Origin: Winslowiella toletana
GTDB lineage: Bacteria > Pseudomonadota > Gammaproteobacteria > Enterobacterales > Enterobacteriaceae
Reading direction: 5' to 3'
Assembly (NCBI RefSeq): GCF_017875465.1
Contig: NZ_JAGGMQ010000001.1
Location: forward strand, 62,001-126,000
Length of the DNA: 64,000 nucleotides
In this document: positions 10,482-17,445 of the stretch, piece after piece
Layout of the letters: the number at the start of each line of letters is the position of its first letter
Numbering within the stretch: the stretch's first letter is position 1
Position numbers and translations under genes: made by a program
The notes under the pieces: model-generated
Seen by the model: the letters and a program-made list of their open reading frames with translations, nothing else
What the model was told of the DNA's origin: nothing
The model's database searches: none

Positions 10482-10739
10482 TCAAGACTTTTTCCGTATC
10501 TTTTTGATAAGCATCATCAAGAATGCCGCCACTATCAGCATCAGCACCGCAAGCACCCAAAGGAAGGATGGATCAGCTTCCCCATCGGCAAAACCCAACC
10601 CGGTTTGATTGAGGAAATGATTGCTAATTTGAGATAAATAATCTAATAGCCCGCCCAGAGGAAACAGCACTATAAAGAATGAAGCCACGAGGCAGAGCGA
10701 ACCAGTTATGACATTAGTAATCAATTTTGCACGATGCAT
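10482..10739 (-). CDS. Small two-span membrane protein, candidate immunity protein of the DUF2778 effector
   Basis: 85 residues with two hydrophobic segments (about 8-33 and 59-79) separated by a 25-residue loop containing the acidic stretch FADGEADPS, and a basic C-terminus (KKIRKKS). The ATG (10739) lies inside the 3' end of the upstream DUF2778 reading frame, overlapping by 26 nt when the frameshift in that gene is bridged, which implies translational coupling. A small membrane protein overlapping a peptidoglycan-active toxin gene is the usual layout for an immunity gene facing the periplasm. I do not recognise the family; the immunity role is inferred from position and topology. Confidence 0.6.
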   Translation of the reverse strand: MHRAKLITNVITGSLCLVASFFIVLFPLGGLLDYLSQISNHFLNQTGLGFADGEADPSFLWVLAVLMLIVAAFLMMLIKKIRKKS

Positions 10740-11243
10740 AATCCGTCCTTCCTGTCACATCTACACGCCCATACGCCATTAACCCCTTTCCGCCAGGCAC
10801 ACGGACTTTTTGCCATCTGAGCAACGATGTCCTGACCAGCTGGAACTCAGGAATGTTATAGAATGTGATACAACCCCATGATTCCCCCTCGCCATTTGGC
10901 CTCAGGGGTGAAGTCGAAAAGCGCCTCTATCCACACCATTTACAAACACGTGATCGCTCATCGTAGTGGCGTTATATAAACCAAACCACTCAGCATGATT
11001 TGTACCGTTCTTAAAATCTTTTACGGCTCTGAGCGCTCGATTAGCGAAGCTCCCTTCCGGAGCATCAACGATCCAATAAGTCCCAACGGGTAATGCTGCA
11101 TTTCTTTTGAATGCACATTCTGCAATGTTGGTTACTGGCTCTATTCCTGAGAACACAGGAAAAGTTCCTACGCCATAGACGTGAAGTTTTAGCCGTCTCC
11201 GATCTGGTGATACGTCGTTGTAGTCCATTCTGCAAATTTGCAT
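10714..11243 (-). pseudogene. Frameshifted DUF2778 (Tlde1-like) peptidoglycan-targeting effector
   Basis: The N-terminal 113 residues are open from ATG 11243 (AGGAG upstream). They match the DUF2778 pattern: VYGVGTFPVFSG, then LPVGTYWIVDAPEGS, HAEWFGLY and VNGVDRGAFRLHP. A TGA at 10904-10902 stops the frame, but the missing catalytic half continues in another frame as PNGEGESWGCITFYNIPEF and KGLMAYGRVDV, ending TAA at 10716-10714. Adding one C to the run of four (10905-10908) would restore a 176-residue protein with the family's H and SxGC signature. DUF2778 includes the Salmonella type VI effector Tlde1, an L,D-transpeptidase-fold enzyme acting on tetrapeptides in the periplasm. The lesion may be real or a homopolymer sequencing error. 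Confidence 0.75.
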
Positions 11244-11604
11244 TAAGTAAAGCTCCTTTTCAGACCTATGCTACAGGATGATTATTAAGCAATCCCGCTT
11301 AACTCCATGACTTAAAACGTCGGAAGTCATAAAACCCTGAAGTGATAAACATGCAAAGCCGTACCTTTAAGCTAACCCTGTAAAAATAGGTTCCGTTCAA
11401 CGGCTTTGCTGTGTCCAAACTCAGACCCTTTCGTTAGTTTTGCTTATCATAACTTTGTACTTGTTCAGCGTCCAGCCAGTACCGAAAAGTGTGTATACAA
11501 TGTGGGATAAAAGATGAGTAAAATACTGTCACACAGAATGGATACATTTTTTAAAAGGGGATGGATAACAGATTGATTTAATTGGATAATATATTTGATT
11601 ATTG
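11244..11604. other. Intergenic stretch upstream of the DUF2778 gene
   Basis: 360 nt with no credible gene on either strand. It should carry the promoter of the minus-strand effector/immunity pair close to 11244-11330. It becomes AT-rich towards the second direct repeat. Confidence 0.4.
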
Positions 11605-11640
11605 CGCCTTCACAGGCGTCATGGTATTCTTTAAAAACAA
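11605..11640. repeat. 36-bp direct repeat, copy 2 (attachment-site candidate)
   Basis: Identical over 36 nt to 10101-10136, with weaker similarity continuing for about 10 nt further. The repeats bracket a 1.5-kb segment carrying the DUF2778 module, as expected for left and right ends of an integrated element or for two elements inserted in tandem. Confidence 0.8.
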
Positions 11641-11711
11641 TAAGTTAAGGTTATAAAACCCTAACCACATAATTCTTCGCAGATTTTTTAAACTGCAGCA
11701 GGCCGTATCAG

Positions 11712-11864
11712 CCATCACACTGCATCGTGCGGGGCCGCGTATATTACACTGATTTTTGCGTAAATGATTCTTCTGGTTTAATTCGAATTCGATTGGGAAC
11801 AGAAAGCTATAAACAGGCCGACTTGGTGATCAATCAGCTGCGGCCTCTCATGCCCTTTGCTTAG
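11712..11864 (+). pseudogene. Remnant of a phage-type integrase N-terminus, copy 2
   Basis: Without a usable start codon, the frame ending in TAG at 11862-11864 reads VRGRVYYTDFCVNDSSGLIR and then IRLGTESYKQADLVINQLRP. It is clearly homologous to copy 1 (IRGRTYYTNFRLNDSSGLVR) and better preserved at its C-terminal edge, then stops. It stands in the same place relative to its 36-bp repeat as copy 1. Fewer than 50 codons remain of a protein that should have several hundred. Confidence 0.55.
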
Positions 11865-12032
11865 TCATGGGCAGTGGCTGTTGATACCTTCAAAAAGCTT
11901 GTTAGAACAGTAAGCTTGCAGATGCGCACCACTCCACTATCCACATTTCAGTTACCGCATTCTGCTACAGGCAACCTTGAAGTCATCGGGGGTATTTGTT
12001 CTAATAAAGCTCATCGCTGAAGGAGCAGACTG

Positions 12033-12680
12033 ATGTTAGATGCCAAAGAACTTGCCAATAGAATGGCTGATGCCATCAATGTAAAAAGTAATTTTTTACG
12101 TAGTTTTGCAGGTGGCGCTCTGGAATTACCAGTCGATTTATACTATTTGGGGTATGATTTTTTTGATACAGAAAATCGTACGGCTAATAGCTACGATACC
12201 GAACGAGCTATACGATTAGTAAAACATGGACTGGCAAACAGAAAAGGCATCGAGAAGATTGCAAATATAATCATCCATCGTTATTTGGATAAAGTTGATG
12301 TTGAAAAAATTAAACATATTGGGGTAAACAGTGCAGGAAGTCTGGCTGGAAGTATAATGACCAACAGGCTAATCCTCGGCAATATTGGTTCAATGTTCGC
12401 AGCAAACTTAGTCGCGAAAATGCTTATCGGATTCTCGTTTTCTACATTGATTGGCCTTGGCGCTTTTCAGTCACGAGCAATATACACATCTCGTGAGCTT
12501 AAACAACGTGACCAGGAGTTGCAAAATTACCTTCAACGTTTGGGCGATCTTGATTTGTTGTACTTCCTTATTGAAAAAAGAGTTAAACCATTTGAAGATG
12601 TCACCGCGATATGGGCTAAAAATCGCCGTTTATTCGATGAGATATCGCAATACTTCCTCCAGAAGATGAGGCTGCAATGA
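12033..12680 (+). CDS. Unrecognised 215-aa protein with Gly-rich hydrophobic core; candidate membrane-acting toxin
   Basis: 215 residues, ATG after a GGAG ribosome site. The N-terminal 90 residues are mixed and charged; residues about 95-147 are rich in G, S, A, L and I (HIGVNSAGSLAGSIM, NIGSMFAANLVAKMLIGFSF, STLIGLGAFQS), enough for two helical hairpin spans with glycine-zipper character; the C-terminal 60 residues are helical and charged. There is no signal peptide. The next gene overlaps its stop by 4 nt and encodes a tiny two-span membrane protein. The pair therefore resembles pore-forming effector/immunity pairs such as Serratia Ssp6/Sip6 in size and layout, but I see no sequence match that proves it. 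Base composition is lower in G+C than the flanking core genes. Confidence 0.6.
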   Translation: MLDAKELANRMADAINVKSNFLRSFAGGALELPVDLYYLGYDFFDTENRTANSYDTERAIRLVKHGLANRKGIEKIANIIIHRYLDKVDVEKIKHIGVNSAGSLAGSIMTNRLILGNIGSMFAANLVAKMLIGFSFSTLIGLGAFQSRAIYTSRELKQRDQELQNYLQRLGDLDLLYFLIEKRVKPFEDVTAIWAKNRRLFDEISQYFLQKMRLQ

Positions 12681-12880
12681 GAATATTTAAGAAACTGGCA
12701 TCAAGAGGTATTGCGGGCATCAGCGATTGTTTAATAATGGCTACACTATTTTTATTATTCTGGTTCATTTTTATGTCAGAATCTGAATACAGATATGTTA
12801 TTGCGGGTTTTTCATGCCTGGGTTTTGTTGCCGCATACTTTGTGTATCGTTTTGCTGATAAGATACATGATGGTATATAA
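12677..12880 (+). CDS. 67-aa two-span membrane protein, candidate immunity partner
   Basis: 67 residues starting at the ATGA overlap with the upstream gene, so the two are translationally coupled. A basic N-terminus (MRIFKKLASR) is followed by two hydrophobic spans, about 15-33 (ISDCLIMATLFLLFWFIF) and 41-59 (VIAGFSCLGFVAAYFVYRF), with a short acidic SESEYR loop. No family recognised. The location, size and topology fit an inner-membrane immunity protein for a pore-forming toxin; that is inference. No clear terminator follows. Confidence 0.6.
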   Translation: MRIFKKLASRGIAGISDCLIMATLFLLFWFIFMSESEYRYVIAGFSCLGFVAAYFVYRFADKIHDGI

Positions 12881-12989
12881 ATAATCTTATCACTGTGCGA
12901 AAGACAGGCGTCAGGATTTTCTTCAATACTGGTTGTAATCGCGCCACCTGTTCCTGACAAATTTCGATGCTCAGCGGTTAATCGTATAA

Positions 12990-13307
12990 CTAGTGTCCGG
13001 CCCTGGCAGATTCAATCAACATTCCGATAGTGAAATCAGGAACAACAGGCACTTTTCGTTTTGAGAAAGAGTTAACTATCTGATGTAATGGCGGATCAGG
13101 TGGATAGTAAGTCGCTAGCGAAAAGTTACCCCAGGCCACATTGAAGGTAACAAAAAAATTCCCCATCAGCTCCAGCACCTCAACTTCATCCAGTAGCCGG
13201 TCTGTATCAAAGTCCTTTTCTGGCTTCAGATCCGGTTCCTGTAAAATATAAACGCCATAATGCTGTTTAACTAATGCACAGATGCGCTGTTCAAGATCAG
13301 TTGCCAT
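12990..13307 (-). CDS. DUF1493 family protein, copy A (C-terminus cut by nonsense codon)
   Basis: 105 residues from ATG 13307 (AGGACA upstream), beginning MATDLEQRICALVKQHYGVY. The family pattern is clear: a conserved acidic/hydrophobic core, FNVAWGNFSLATYYPPDPP, and the closing VPDFTIGMLIESARAG. The paralogue at 13866-14195 ends RWLYD-stop; here the codons read CAC TAG TTA TAC GAT TAA, so TGG has become TAG and the last four residues are lost. DUF1493 proteins are small soluble proteins of unknown function found near other accessory genes in enterobacteria. Order on the minus strand is copy B, symE-like gene, copy A. Confidence 0.8.
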   Translation of the reverse strand: MATDLEQRICALVKQHYGVYILQEPDLKPEKDFDTDRLLDEVEVLELMGNFFVTFNVAWGNFSLATYYPPDPPLHQIVNSFSKRKVPVVPDFTIGMLIESARAGH

Positions 13308-13428
13308 AACGTTTGTCCTGGTGACGTAAAATAAACCATGCATTGCTGACATTAATTAAATGATGAAAAATAATTATGAAGATAAGGTTGCTATCCCGGC
13401 TATCACCTGGAGACAGCAACCGAGATTT

Positions 13429-13686
13429 TTATCGCGTGCACTTACCTGCTATCACACCGATAAACTCTTTCACCAGACGCTGTTTTCGCACAGAGAGTTT
13501 ACGTAATGACAGGATAAATTCAGGTTCGTTTAAATCCATCTGCCGGGCGGTAATTACCAGACAACCCGCCATTACGCGTACATCTACCGACAATTCGGTG
13601 TTAAATACCGCCGCTGCCAGCCTGTGACCTTTTAATGTCAGAGCAGGTACCGGAGTATAATCCGGATGCCGCCTCACATAATTCAC
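13429..13686 (-). CDS. SymE family toxin-like protein, doubtful start codon
   Basis: 85 residues from GTG 13686. Sequence follows E. coli SymE closely: YVRRHPDYTPVPALTLKGHR against [20 protein letters not shown], then DVRVMAGCLVITARQ and the C-terminal SVRKQRLVKEFIGVIAGK. SymE is an SOS-induced protein with an AbrB-like fold that condenses the nucleoid and was first described as an RNA-cleaving toxin, held down by the antisense RNA SymR. The SymE-like reading continues upstream of the GTG (IIRRNT and before) to a TAA at 13758-13756 without ATG, GTG or TTG, so the original start seems lost and this may be a decaying gene. No antisense RNA was identified. It sits between two DUF1493 copies. Confidence 0.7.
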   Translation of the reverse strand: MNYVRRHPDYTPVPALTLKGHRLAAAVFNTELSVDVRVMAGCLVITARQMDLNEPEFILSLRKLSVRKQRLVKEFIGVIAGKCTR

Positions 13687-13865
13687 CGTATTTCGCCGAA
13701 TAATTGCAGACGATGCTTTTGACCCTGAAATATTTGGCTTACAATCCTGATTAGATTAATTTACGCGTCCATTTCGTTTACAGCCCTATTCCGGCAAGGC
13801 ATTTTCACTAAACGTTCACCATACAAAAAGCCATTTCTGTCGCAACGAGACTTTACCCTCGAGAA

Positions 13866-14195
13866 CTAATCATAAAGCCAGCGCCCGGCCCTGGCAGACT
13901 CAACTAACATGCCGATAGTGAAGTCCGTCACCACCGGCACATCAGGTTTTGCGAAAGGATTAACCATCTGGCTTAGCAAGGGATCAGGCGAGTAGCAGGT
14001 GGCGATTGAAAAATGGCCTCTGTCGACAGTAAAGGTGGCAAAGAGATCCTTCATCCGCGCGAGCACCTTATCCTCTGCCAGTCTTAAATCTGCGTCAAAA
14101 TCAGTTTCAGGCTGCAAAACGGGATTATCAGGCAACCAGGCGCCGTCATGCGGCCTTACTGATGCATAGATCCACTGCTCAGGAGCAGTTGCCAT
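13866..14195 (-). CDS. DUF1493 family protein, copy B
   Basis: 109 residues from ATG 14195, with the same leader and start context as copy A (ACGTTATGGCAACT). It shares the core FxVDRGHFSIATCYSPDP and the C-terminus VTDFTIGMLVESARAGRWLY followed by D and the stop, which is the intact family ending. The N-terminal 50 residues have diverged strongly from copy A. Function is unknown; the duplication brackets the symE-like gene, which suggests a tandem amplification or recombination of a symE-DUF1493 unit. It is preceded by a 740-bp region lacking genes. Confidence 0.8.
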   Translation of the reverse strand: MATAPEQWIYASVRPHDGAWLPDNPVLQPETDFDADLRLAEDKVLARMKDLFATFTVDRGHFSIATCYSPDPLLSQMVNPFAKPDVPVVTDFTIGMLVESARAGRWLYD

Positions 14196-14934
14196 AACGT
14201 TTATCCTCTCCGCTGGCTACCCTTAGTCAAGTTTCACTTACCATAACCATGTACTGACTCCGCCCTCATCCACCGCCAGAAGATGTAAATACAACGTAGC
14301 GACAACACGGGTAGAAAGCGCCATACAGAATGCAAGCAGCGCTTAATAATGACCGCCACTACAGCAGCCGCTTAGCCGTCCACAGGCTGCTGTGTTTACA
14401 TGAAGCCAGATAACAGAAGCTGAAAAATAAGACCACAGTCTTGCGAACGATTCGTATTTAACGTGTTAAAATAATGAAAAAGTAGTGTTGCGAACTGGGT
14501 ATTGGCACTAAAAGTGGTTGTTAGAACTGGGTAAAATAGATATTTAATTATTTTATGCTGTTTTAACATCAATAAACCAATGAATAAATATATTTAACAT
14601 CCAATCGGCAGAATAACCGGATCTCAGATTGGCTTAATTCATGGATATTATGATTTTTTAGTGGGGGTTTTATATATTAGTTTTACTGACATCAGAATTT
14701 GTGTAGAATTTAATCATGTTAACGTTTCAGGAAAAATCGAAAGCGTTAATAAAACTAATATTTAAATAAAAAAATAAGCAATACAGTAAAACGTAATTTT
14801 TTTGTAAGTGATTTACCCAAAACGTGTCAGGCATGAACCTGACATTAATAGCACTGCATAAATAAGTGCAATATTTGCATATCACGAGTCTTCACCAGGG
14901 ATTTCCGATATGCATCAAAATGAAGTGAAACATC
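14196..14934. other. AT-rich region without genes upstream of the lipoprotein protease
   Basis: 740 nt with no credible reading frame. It is visibly richer in A+T from about 14440 onward. A 10-bp direct repeat GAACTGGGTA occurs at 14492-14501 and 14524-14533. It should include the promoters of the minus-strand DUF1493 copy B and of the plus-strand lipoprotein gene. Confidence 0.5.
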
Positions 14935-15561
14935 ATGAAAATACTGACTATTATGCCAGCATTAGCCGCGCTATTGCTGACAGGATGCTCTGTAGGGAAA
15001 TATGAGTACAGCAGTGAAGCTTTAAAACGCGTTGATATGAGTTTTACCGGCGTCCCTACTGTTCTTGGTCTTGGCACGCTCGGCACCAGTATCCCCATCA
15101 CTCCTGAGTACAGCCTCACAGCGGCACACGTGGCGAAGTTTGCCGTGCAGCGGGTTAAGGCTTATCACCCTTACTGTGACCTTGCGATTATTTATCATAA
15201 AAATGATATGAAAGAGTTGCCTAAATTCCGCAGCAGCGGTGTGGGCGATCCGGTAAAAATGTACGGCTTCAGTTTTATTTCCGCCATGCCAGTTGAATCG
15301 AAGGGAATTAACCTCGCCCGCACCGGAATCCGCAATGAATGGAATAAACGTCCCTGCGTAGCAATGGCGTCAAATGCCGGAGTCGTTAAAGGGATGTCAG
15401 GCGGAGCCGTTTACAACAGCGATGACAGTATCGGCGGGGTAATTGTCGGCTTTACGTCTTCGATTAAAAATAAACGCAGTGGCAAAGAAATTCTCAAGGA
15501 TGTGTCGCTGTATATCCCTTATACCGATTTTAAGGACTGGCTGGCTAAATCAACGTCGTAA
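14935..15561 (+). CDS. Lipoprotein with trypsin-like serine protease domain
   Basis: 208 residues. The signal peptide ends in lipobox LLTGC with the lipidated cysteine at residue 18. The residue after it is Ser, so Lol sorting to the outer membrane is expected. The mature part carries a chymotrypsin-fold triad: H65 in SLTAAHV, D82 in YCDLAII, and S155 in KGMSGGAVY, with the usual spacing and GxSGG context. It has only two cysteines besides the lipobox one. The domain is short (about 190 residues), comparable to minimal bacterial trypsin-like proteases. The gene is alone, with a terminator 17 nt after the stop. No family name recognised; substrate unknown. It lies at the right end of the rluB-yciO island. 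Confidence 0.8.
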   Translation: MKILTIMPALAALLLTGCSVGKYEYSSEALKRVDMSFTGVPTVLGLGTLGTSIPITPEYSLTAAHVAKFAVQRVKAYHPYCDLAIIYHKNDMKELPKFRSSGVGDPVKMYGFSFISAMPVESKGINLARTGIRNEWNKRPCVAMASNAGVVKGMSGGAVYNSDDSIGGVIVGFTSSIKNKRSGKEILKDVSLYIPYTDFKDWLAKSTS

Positions 15562-15577
15562 GGAAACGCAATAATTG

Positions 15578-15612
15578 GGGCCGCACGCAATATGCGGCCC
15601 GCGCAGTTTTTT
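15578..15612 (+). terminator. Terminator of the lipoprotein protease gene
   Basis: An 8-bp stem GGGCCGCA/TGCGGCCC (15578-15585 with 15593-15600), followed after a short GC-rich spacer by six T (15607-15612). It lies between two convergent genes. Confidence 0.7.
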
Positions 15613-15624
15613 CAGGCGTGGTTA

Positions 15625-16245
15625 TTACAGGAAAGGTGTGACATCGCCGACCCCTTCACGCATCACTACTGGCACGCTCTCGGTAAGATCGATCACCGTG
15701 GTTGGCTGCTGCCCCAGATAGCCGCCGTGAATAATTAAATCCACTACTTTGCCAATACTGTCCTGAATCTCTTCCGGGTCCGACTCGGTAAAATCATTGC
15801 CTGGCAACATCAGTGATGTCGACATCATTGGCTCATTCAGCGCTTCCAGCAGCGCCAGCGCAATCGGATTAGACGGCACACGCAATCCGATAGTTTTACG
15901 CTTGTCGTTCATTAAACGACGTGGCACCTCTTTGGTGGCCTTCAGAATAAAGGTGTAATTGCCCGGCGTATTATTTTTAATCAGACGAAACGCGGTGTTA
16001 TCAACATGCGCATAAGTGGAGAGCTCAGAGAGATCGCGGCACATTAGCGTAAAATTATGCTGACCATCCAGCTGACGAATCCGGCAAATCCGCTCCAGCG
16101 CGCTTTTATCCTCCAGCTTACAGCCCAGCGCATAGCCGGAATCGGTTGGATAGACAATCACACTGCCTTTATTCAGCATCTCAACCGCCTGCTTAATCAG
16201 ACGCGGTTGCGGGTTTTCCGGATGAATATAGAAAAATTGACTCAT
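15625..16245 (-). CDS. yciO: YciO, Sua5/YrdC/YwlC family protein
   Basis: 206 residues, the same as E. coli YciO. The start gives MSQFFYIHPENPQPRLIKQA. The YrdC-like nucleotide-binding fold is visible from VIVYPTDSGYALGCKLEDK through NFTLMCRDLSELSTYA and FILKATKEVPRRL. Relatives TsaC/Sua5 make threonylcarbamoyl-AMP for the t6A modification of tRNA; YciO itself is not essential for that and its role is unclear. It shares its strand with rnm, which starts upstream and ends 36 nt before it, so the pair is probably one operon, as in E. coli. Confidence 0.96.
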   Translation of the reverse strand: MSQFFYIHPENPQPRLIKQAVEMLNKGSVIVYPTDSGYALGCKLEDKSALERICRIRQLDGQHNFTLMCRDLSELSTYAHVDNTAFRLIKNNTPGNYTFILKATKEVPRRLMNDKRKTIGLRVPSNPIALALLEALNEPMMSTSLMLPGNDFTESDPEEIQDSIGKVVDLIIHGGYLGQQPTTVIDLTESVPVVMREGVGDVTPFL

Positions 16246-16281
16246 AACAGACCTCTTGTCGCCCCCTGATGTCCGGGAATA

Positions 16282-17154
16282 TTACTGTGCGATATCCGGA
16301 TAACGTGTCCAGATGGCCTCAACGCCACCGGGTAACCACAGTTTTTTTCCCAATTCGATCCACGGACAGGGCTGATGAAAATCGGAGCCTTGCGATGCCG
16401 CCAGCTGATAATCCCGCGCATACTGCGCCAGCTGACTACGTTCCTGAGGTGGTTGTTGGCACTGCGCCACTTCCATCGCGTCGCCGCCAGATTCAGCAAA
16501 ATATGCCATCAACCGTTTTAGCCACTTGGCTGATAAGCCATAGCGCCCCGGATGAGCCAGCACCGCACGACCACCAGAATGATGAATCGCATCAATAGCT
16601 TGTTCTATTGTACACCACTGAGGCGGCGCGTAACCGGTTTTGCCACGCGCCAGGTAATTTTTAAAAATCTGCGCCATATTAGCGCCCTTACCCTGCTCAA
16701 TCAGATAACGGGCAAAATGGCCGCGGGTAATCGCGCCACCGTCGGCCAGACGCAGCGCGCCTTCCAGCGCTCCGGGGATCTGAGCCTTCTCCAGCCGTTC
16801 CGCCATCAGCTGAGCGCGCGCCATCCGGCAATCGCTCTGCCCTTGCAGAAACGCCGTCAGTTGCGGATGGTGAATATCGATACCGAGACCAACGATATGA
16901 ATTTCATGGTTCTCCCACAGCGTCGACACCTCAACCCCGGTAATAAGTTGTAGCGCCAGCTGATGCTGCGCAATGGCGGCGCGCGCCTCTTCGATGCCGC
17001 CGACCGTATCGTGATCGGTGATCGCCAGCACGCCAACCCGCATCTCAGTGGCGCGCAGTACCAGAGCCTCTGGAGTAAATAGTCCATCGGAAGCGCGCGT
17101 ATGGCTGTGAAGATCGTAAAGGGGGAAATTACTGAGGGGCGTTGCGGCAGTCAA
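16282..17154 (-). CDS. rnm: RNase AM, PHP-domain 5'-3' exonuclease
   Basis: 290 residues (E. coli YciV/TrpH 293). The PHP metal-binding motifs are all present: YDLHSHTRASDG near the N-terminus, AITDHDTVGG, GVEVSTLWENHEIHIVGLG, AHPGRYG and the closing GSDFH. The enzyme is a 3',5'-nucleotide phosphatase and 5'-3' RNA exonuclease that trims the 5' ends of 5S and 23S rRNA in E. coli. It is transcribed divergently from the trp operon, 130 bp from trpL, the same position as in E. coli. Confidence 0.95.
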   Translation of the reverse strand: MTAATPLSNFPLYDLHSHTRASDGLFTPEALVLRATEMRVGVLAITDHDTVGGIEEARAAIAQHQLALQLITGVEVSTLWENHEIHIVGLGIDIHHPQLTAFLQGQSDCRMARAQLMAERLEKAQIPGALEGALRLADGGAITRGHFARYLIEQGKGANMAQIFKNYLARGKTGYAPPQWCTIEQAIDAIHHSGGRAVLAHPGRYGLSAKWLKRLMAYFAESGGDAMEVAQCQQPPQERSQLAQYARDYQLAASQGSDFHQPCPWIELGKKLWLPGGVEAIWTRYPDIAQ

Positions 17155-17224
17155 AAGTGCTCCGGTTACGTTAGAGAGTAAGCTGACATGATAACGGGAA
17201 TTTATCTGCGGGGGAAAAAGAGTA

Positions 17225-17259
17225 TTGACATTTTTCCTTCGAACCAGTTAACTAGTACA
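17225..17259 (+). promoter_or_regulatory. trp operon promoter and TrpR operator
   Basis: The -35 box TTGACA (17225-17230) and -10 box TTAACT (17248-17253) are 17 bp apart. The operator CGAACCAGTTAACTAGTACA (17240-17259) overlaps the -10 box and differs from the E. coli trp operator at only two positions, so repression by TrpR with tryptophan is expected. Confidence 0.95.
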
Positions 17260-17286
17260 CAAGTTCACGCACACGGAGGATCTGAC

Positions 17287-17352
17287 ATGAAGGGTTCAAT
17301 GATAAAGAGTTTAATGATGAATATGACTGGTTGGTGGCGCACTTCTCCCTGA
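17287..17352 (+). CDS. trpL: trp operon leader peptide
   Basis: A 21-codon gene after a strong GGAGG site: MKGSMIKSLMMNMTGWWRTS followed by P and the stop. The tandem tryptophan codons (residues 16-17) are the sensor: ribosome stalling there when Trp-tRNA is scarce favours the antiterminator. It is longer than the 14-residue E. coli peptide and carries extra methionines, but the GWWRTS core is conserved. Downstream TGCAC/GTGCA segments (near 17368 and 17383) can form the antiterminator side of the switch. Confidence 0.95.
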   Translation: MKGSMIKSLMMNMTGWWRTSP

Positions 17353-17394
17353 AGGGCGACGTCGTCATGCACTTTTGAACCCGTGCAGATCCCG

Positions 17395-17421
17395 AGCCCG
17401 CTAAAAGCGGGCTTTTTTTTT
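17395..17421 (+). terminator. trp attenuator
   Basis: A 7-bp stem AGCCCGC-TAAAA-GCGGGCT (17395-17413) followed by a run of eight more T. It lies between trpL and trpE and is the transcription attenuator. Confidence 0.95.
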
Positions 17422-17445
17422 GAGTGACAGATTAGAGAAAACATC

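Noticed and set aside
12902..12925. Possible third copy of the 36-bp repeat (ACAGGCGTCA followed by a similar TTTCTT stretch)
   Set aside because: Only 10 bases match exactly and the rest is AT-rich; too weak to call a third attachment site.
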